A stretch of 15,539 nt of DNA, from contig JAZQSV010000019.1 of the NCBI GenBank assembly GCA_045630265.1, positions 1 through 15,539 of the forward strand, read 5' to 3'. The notes under the pieces were generated by a model. The model was given only the letters and a program-made list of their open reading frames with translations. It was not told where the DNA came from and made no database searches. Numbering within the stretch: the stretch's first letter is position 1; each line of letters begins with the position of its first letter. Below, piece after piece: positions 15,441-15,539 of the stretch. The DNA comes from UMGS1279 sp045630265 (lineage in GTDB: Bacteria; Bacillota; Clostridia; Oscillospirales; Acutalibacteraceae). Both the position numbers and the translations under genes were made by a program.

Positions 15441-15539
15441 ATGTTTATATTTTTGTATAGATTTTTTATGGGAACGCATCATATTAGACTTACCACCAGT
15501 AGTCCAGAAAAATTTTTGAATTTATGTTAAATAAAATAG
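15441..15539 (+). pseudogene. yqfD: Start of sporulation protein YqfD, interrupted or cut off at the window end
   Basis: ATG 15441, preceded by AAAGGTGG (15427-15434), opens a 29-codon frame that reads like the N-terminus of YqfD (FLYRFFMGTHHIRLTT, then SSPEKFLNLC). It then meets TAA at 15528 and TAG at 15537. YqfD proteins normally run to nearly 400 residues. A shift of one base after the cysteine codon would continue as LNKI, which fits the family. Either the gene has a one-base deletion or the sequence has an error in this AT-rich run. The end of the window hides the rest, so calling it a pseudogene is provisional. Confidence 0.55.

Noticed and set aside
1..15539. A hidden novel system such as a defence island, retron, CRISPR array, prophage or biosynthetic cluster
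   Set aside because: Every sizeable frame is assigned to a known family, gaps are short, and no repeats, integrases, transposases or reverse transcriptases are visible.

Overview
The window reads as ordinary chromosomal DNA from a low-to-moderate GC, endospore-forming Clostridia-type Firmicute. The sequence-based reasons are: a yggS-sepF-ylmH-divIVA-ileS-lspA-rluD block in the order known from Firmicutes; transketolase split into two adjacent genes; SecD and SecF as separate proteins (Bacillus has one fused SecDF); strong AGGAGG-type ribosome binding sites; and mother-cell sporulation genes (ylbJ, yqfC, start of yqfD). A family within Clostridia cannot be fixed by eye.

Region 1 (about 1-10107, + strand) is a tightly packed run of ten genes with gaps of at most about 45 bases, probably one long operon whose promoter lies left of the window. 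The order is: a membrane-anchored HlyD-like adaptor protein (5' end cut off), yggS (PLP homeostasis), sepF (Z-ring anchor), ylmH (S4 RNA-binding protein), divIVA (polar/septal coiled coil), ileS, lspA, an RluD-type pseudouridine synthase, and the N- and C-terminal halves of transketolase. It joins division and envelope functions to translation and carbon metabolism. Two departures from the Bacillus order are visible: no ylmG between sepF and ylmH, and no room for a T-box leader before ileS. The ileS-lspA gap holds two overlapping hairpins, the second of which covers the lspA ribosome binding site.

Region 2 (10108-10221) is a convergent gap with a strong bidirectional terminator. Region 3 (10222-13923, - strand) holds secD-secF as an overlapping pair behind a near-consensus sigma-A promoter, and a MocR-type aspartate aminotransferase behind its own sigma-A-like promoter. 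An inverted repeat covers the secD -35 box.

Region 4 (about 14019-15539) is clearly more AT-rich and holds sporulation genes: ylbJ on the - strand and, divergently, yqfC and the beginning of yqfD, with a sigma-E-like promoter before yqfC. The yqfD frame meets a stop after 29 codons, close to the window edge, and looks frameshifted.

No gene-free stretch exceeds 300 bases. I see no tRNA, rRNA, CRISPR array, insertion sequence, prophage or plasmid feature, and no convincing new multi-gene system. The most interesting items are the lspA leader hairpins, the yqfD break, the missing ileS T-box and the adaptor protein of unknown role in the division cluster.
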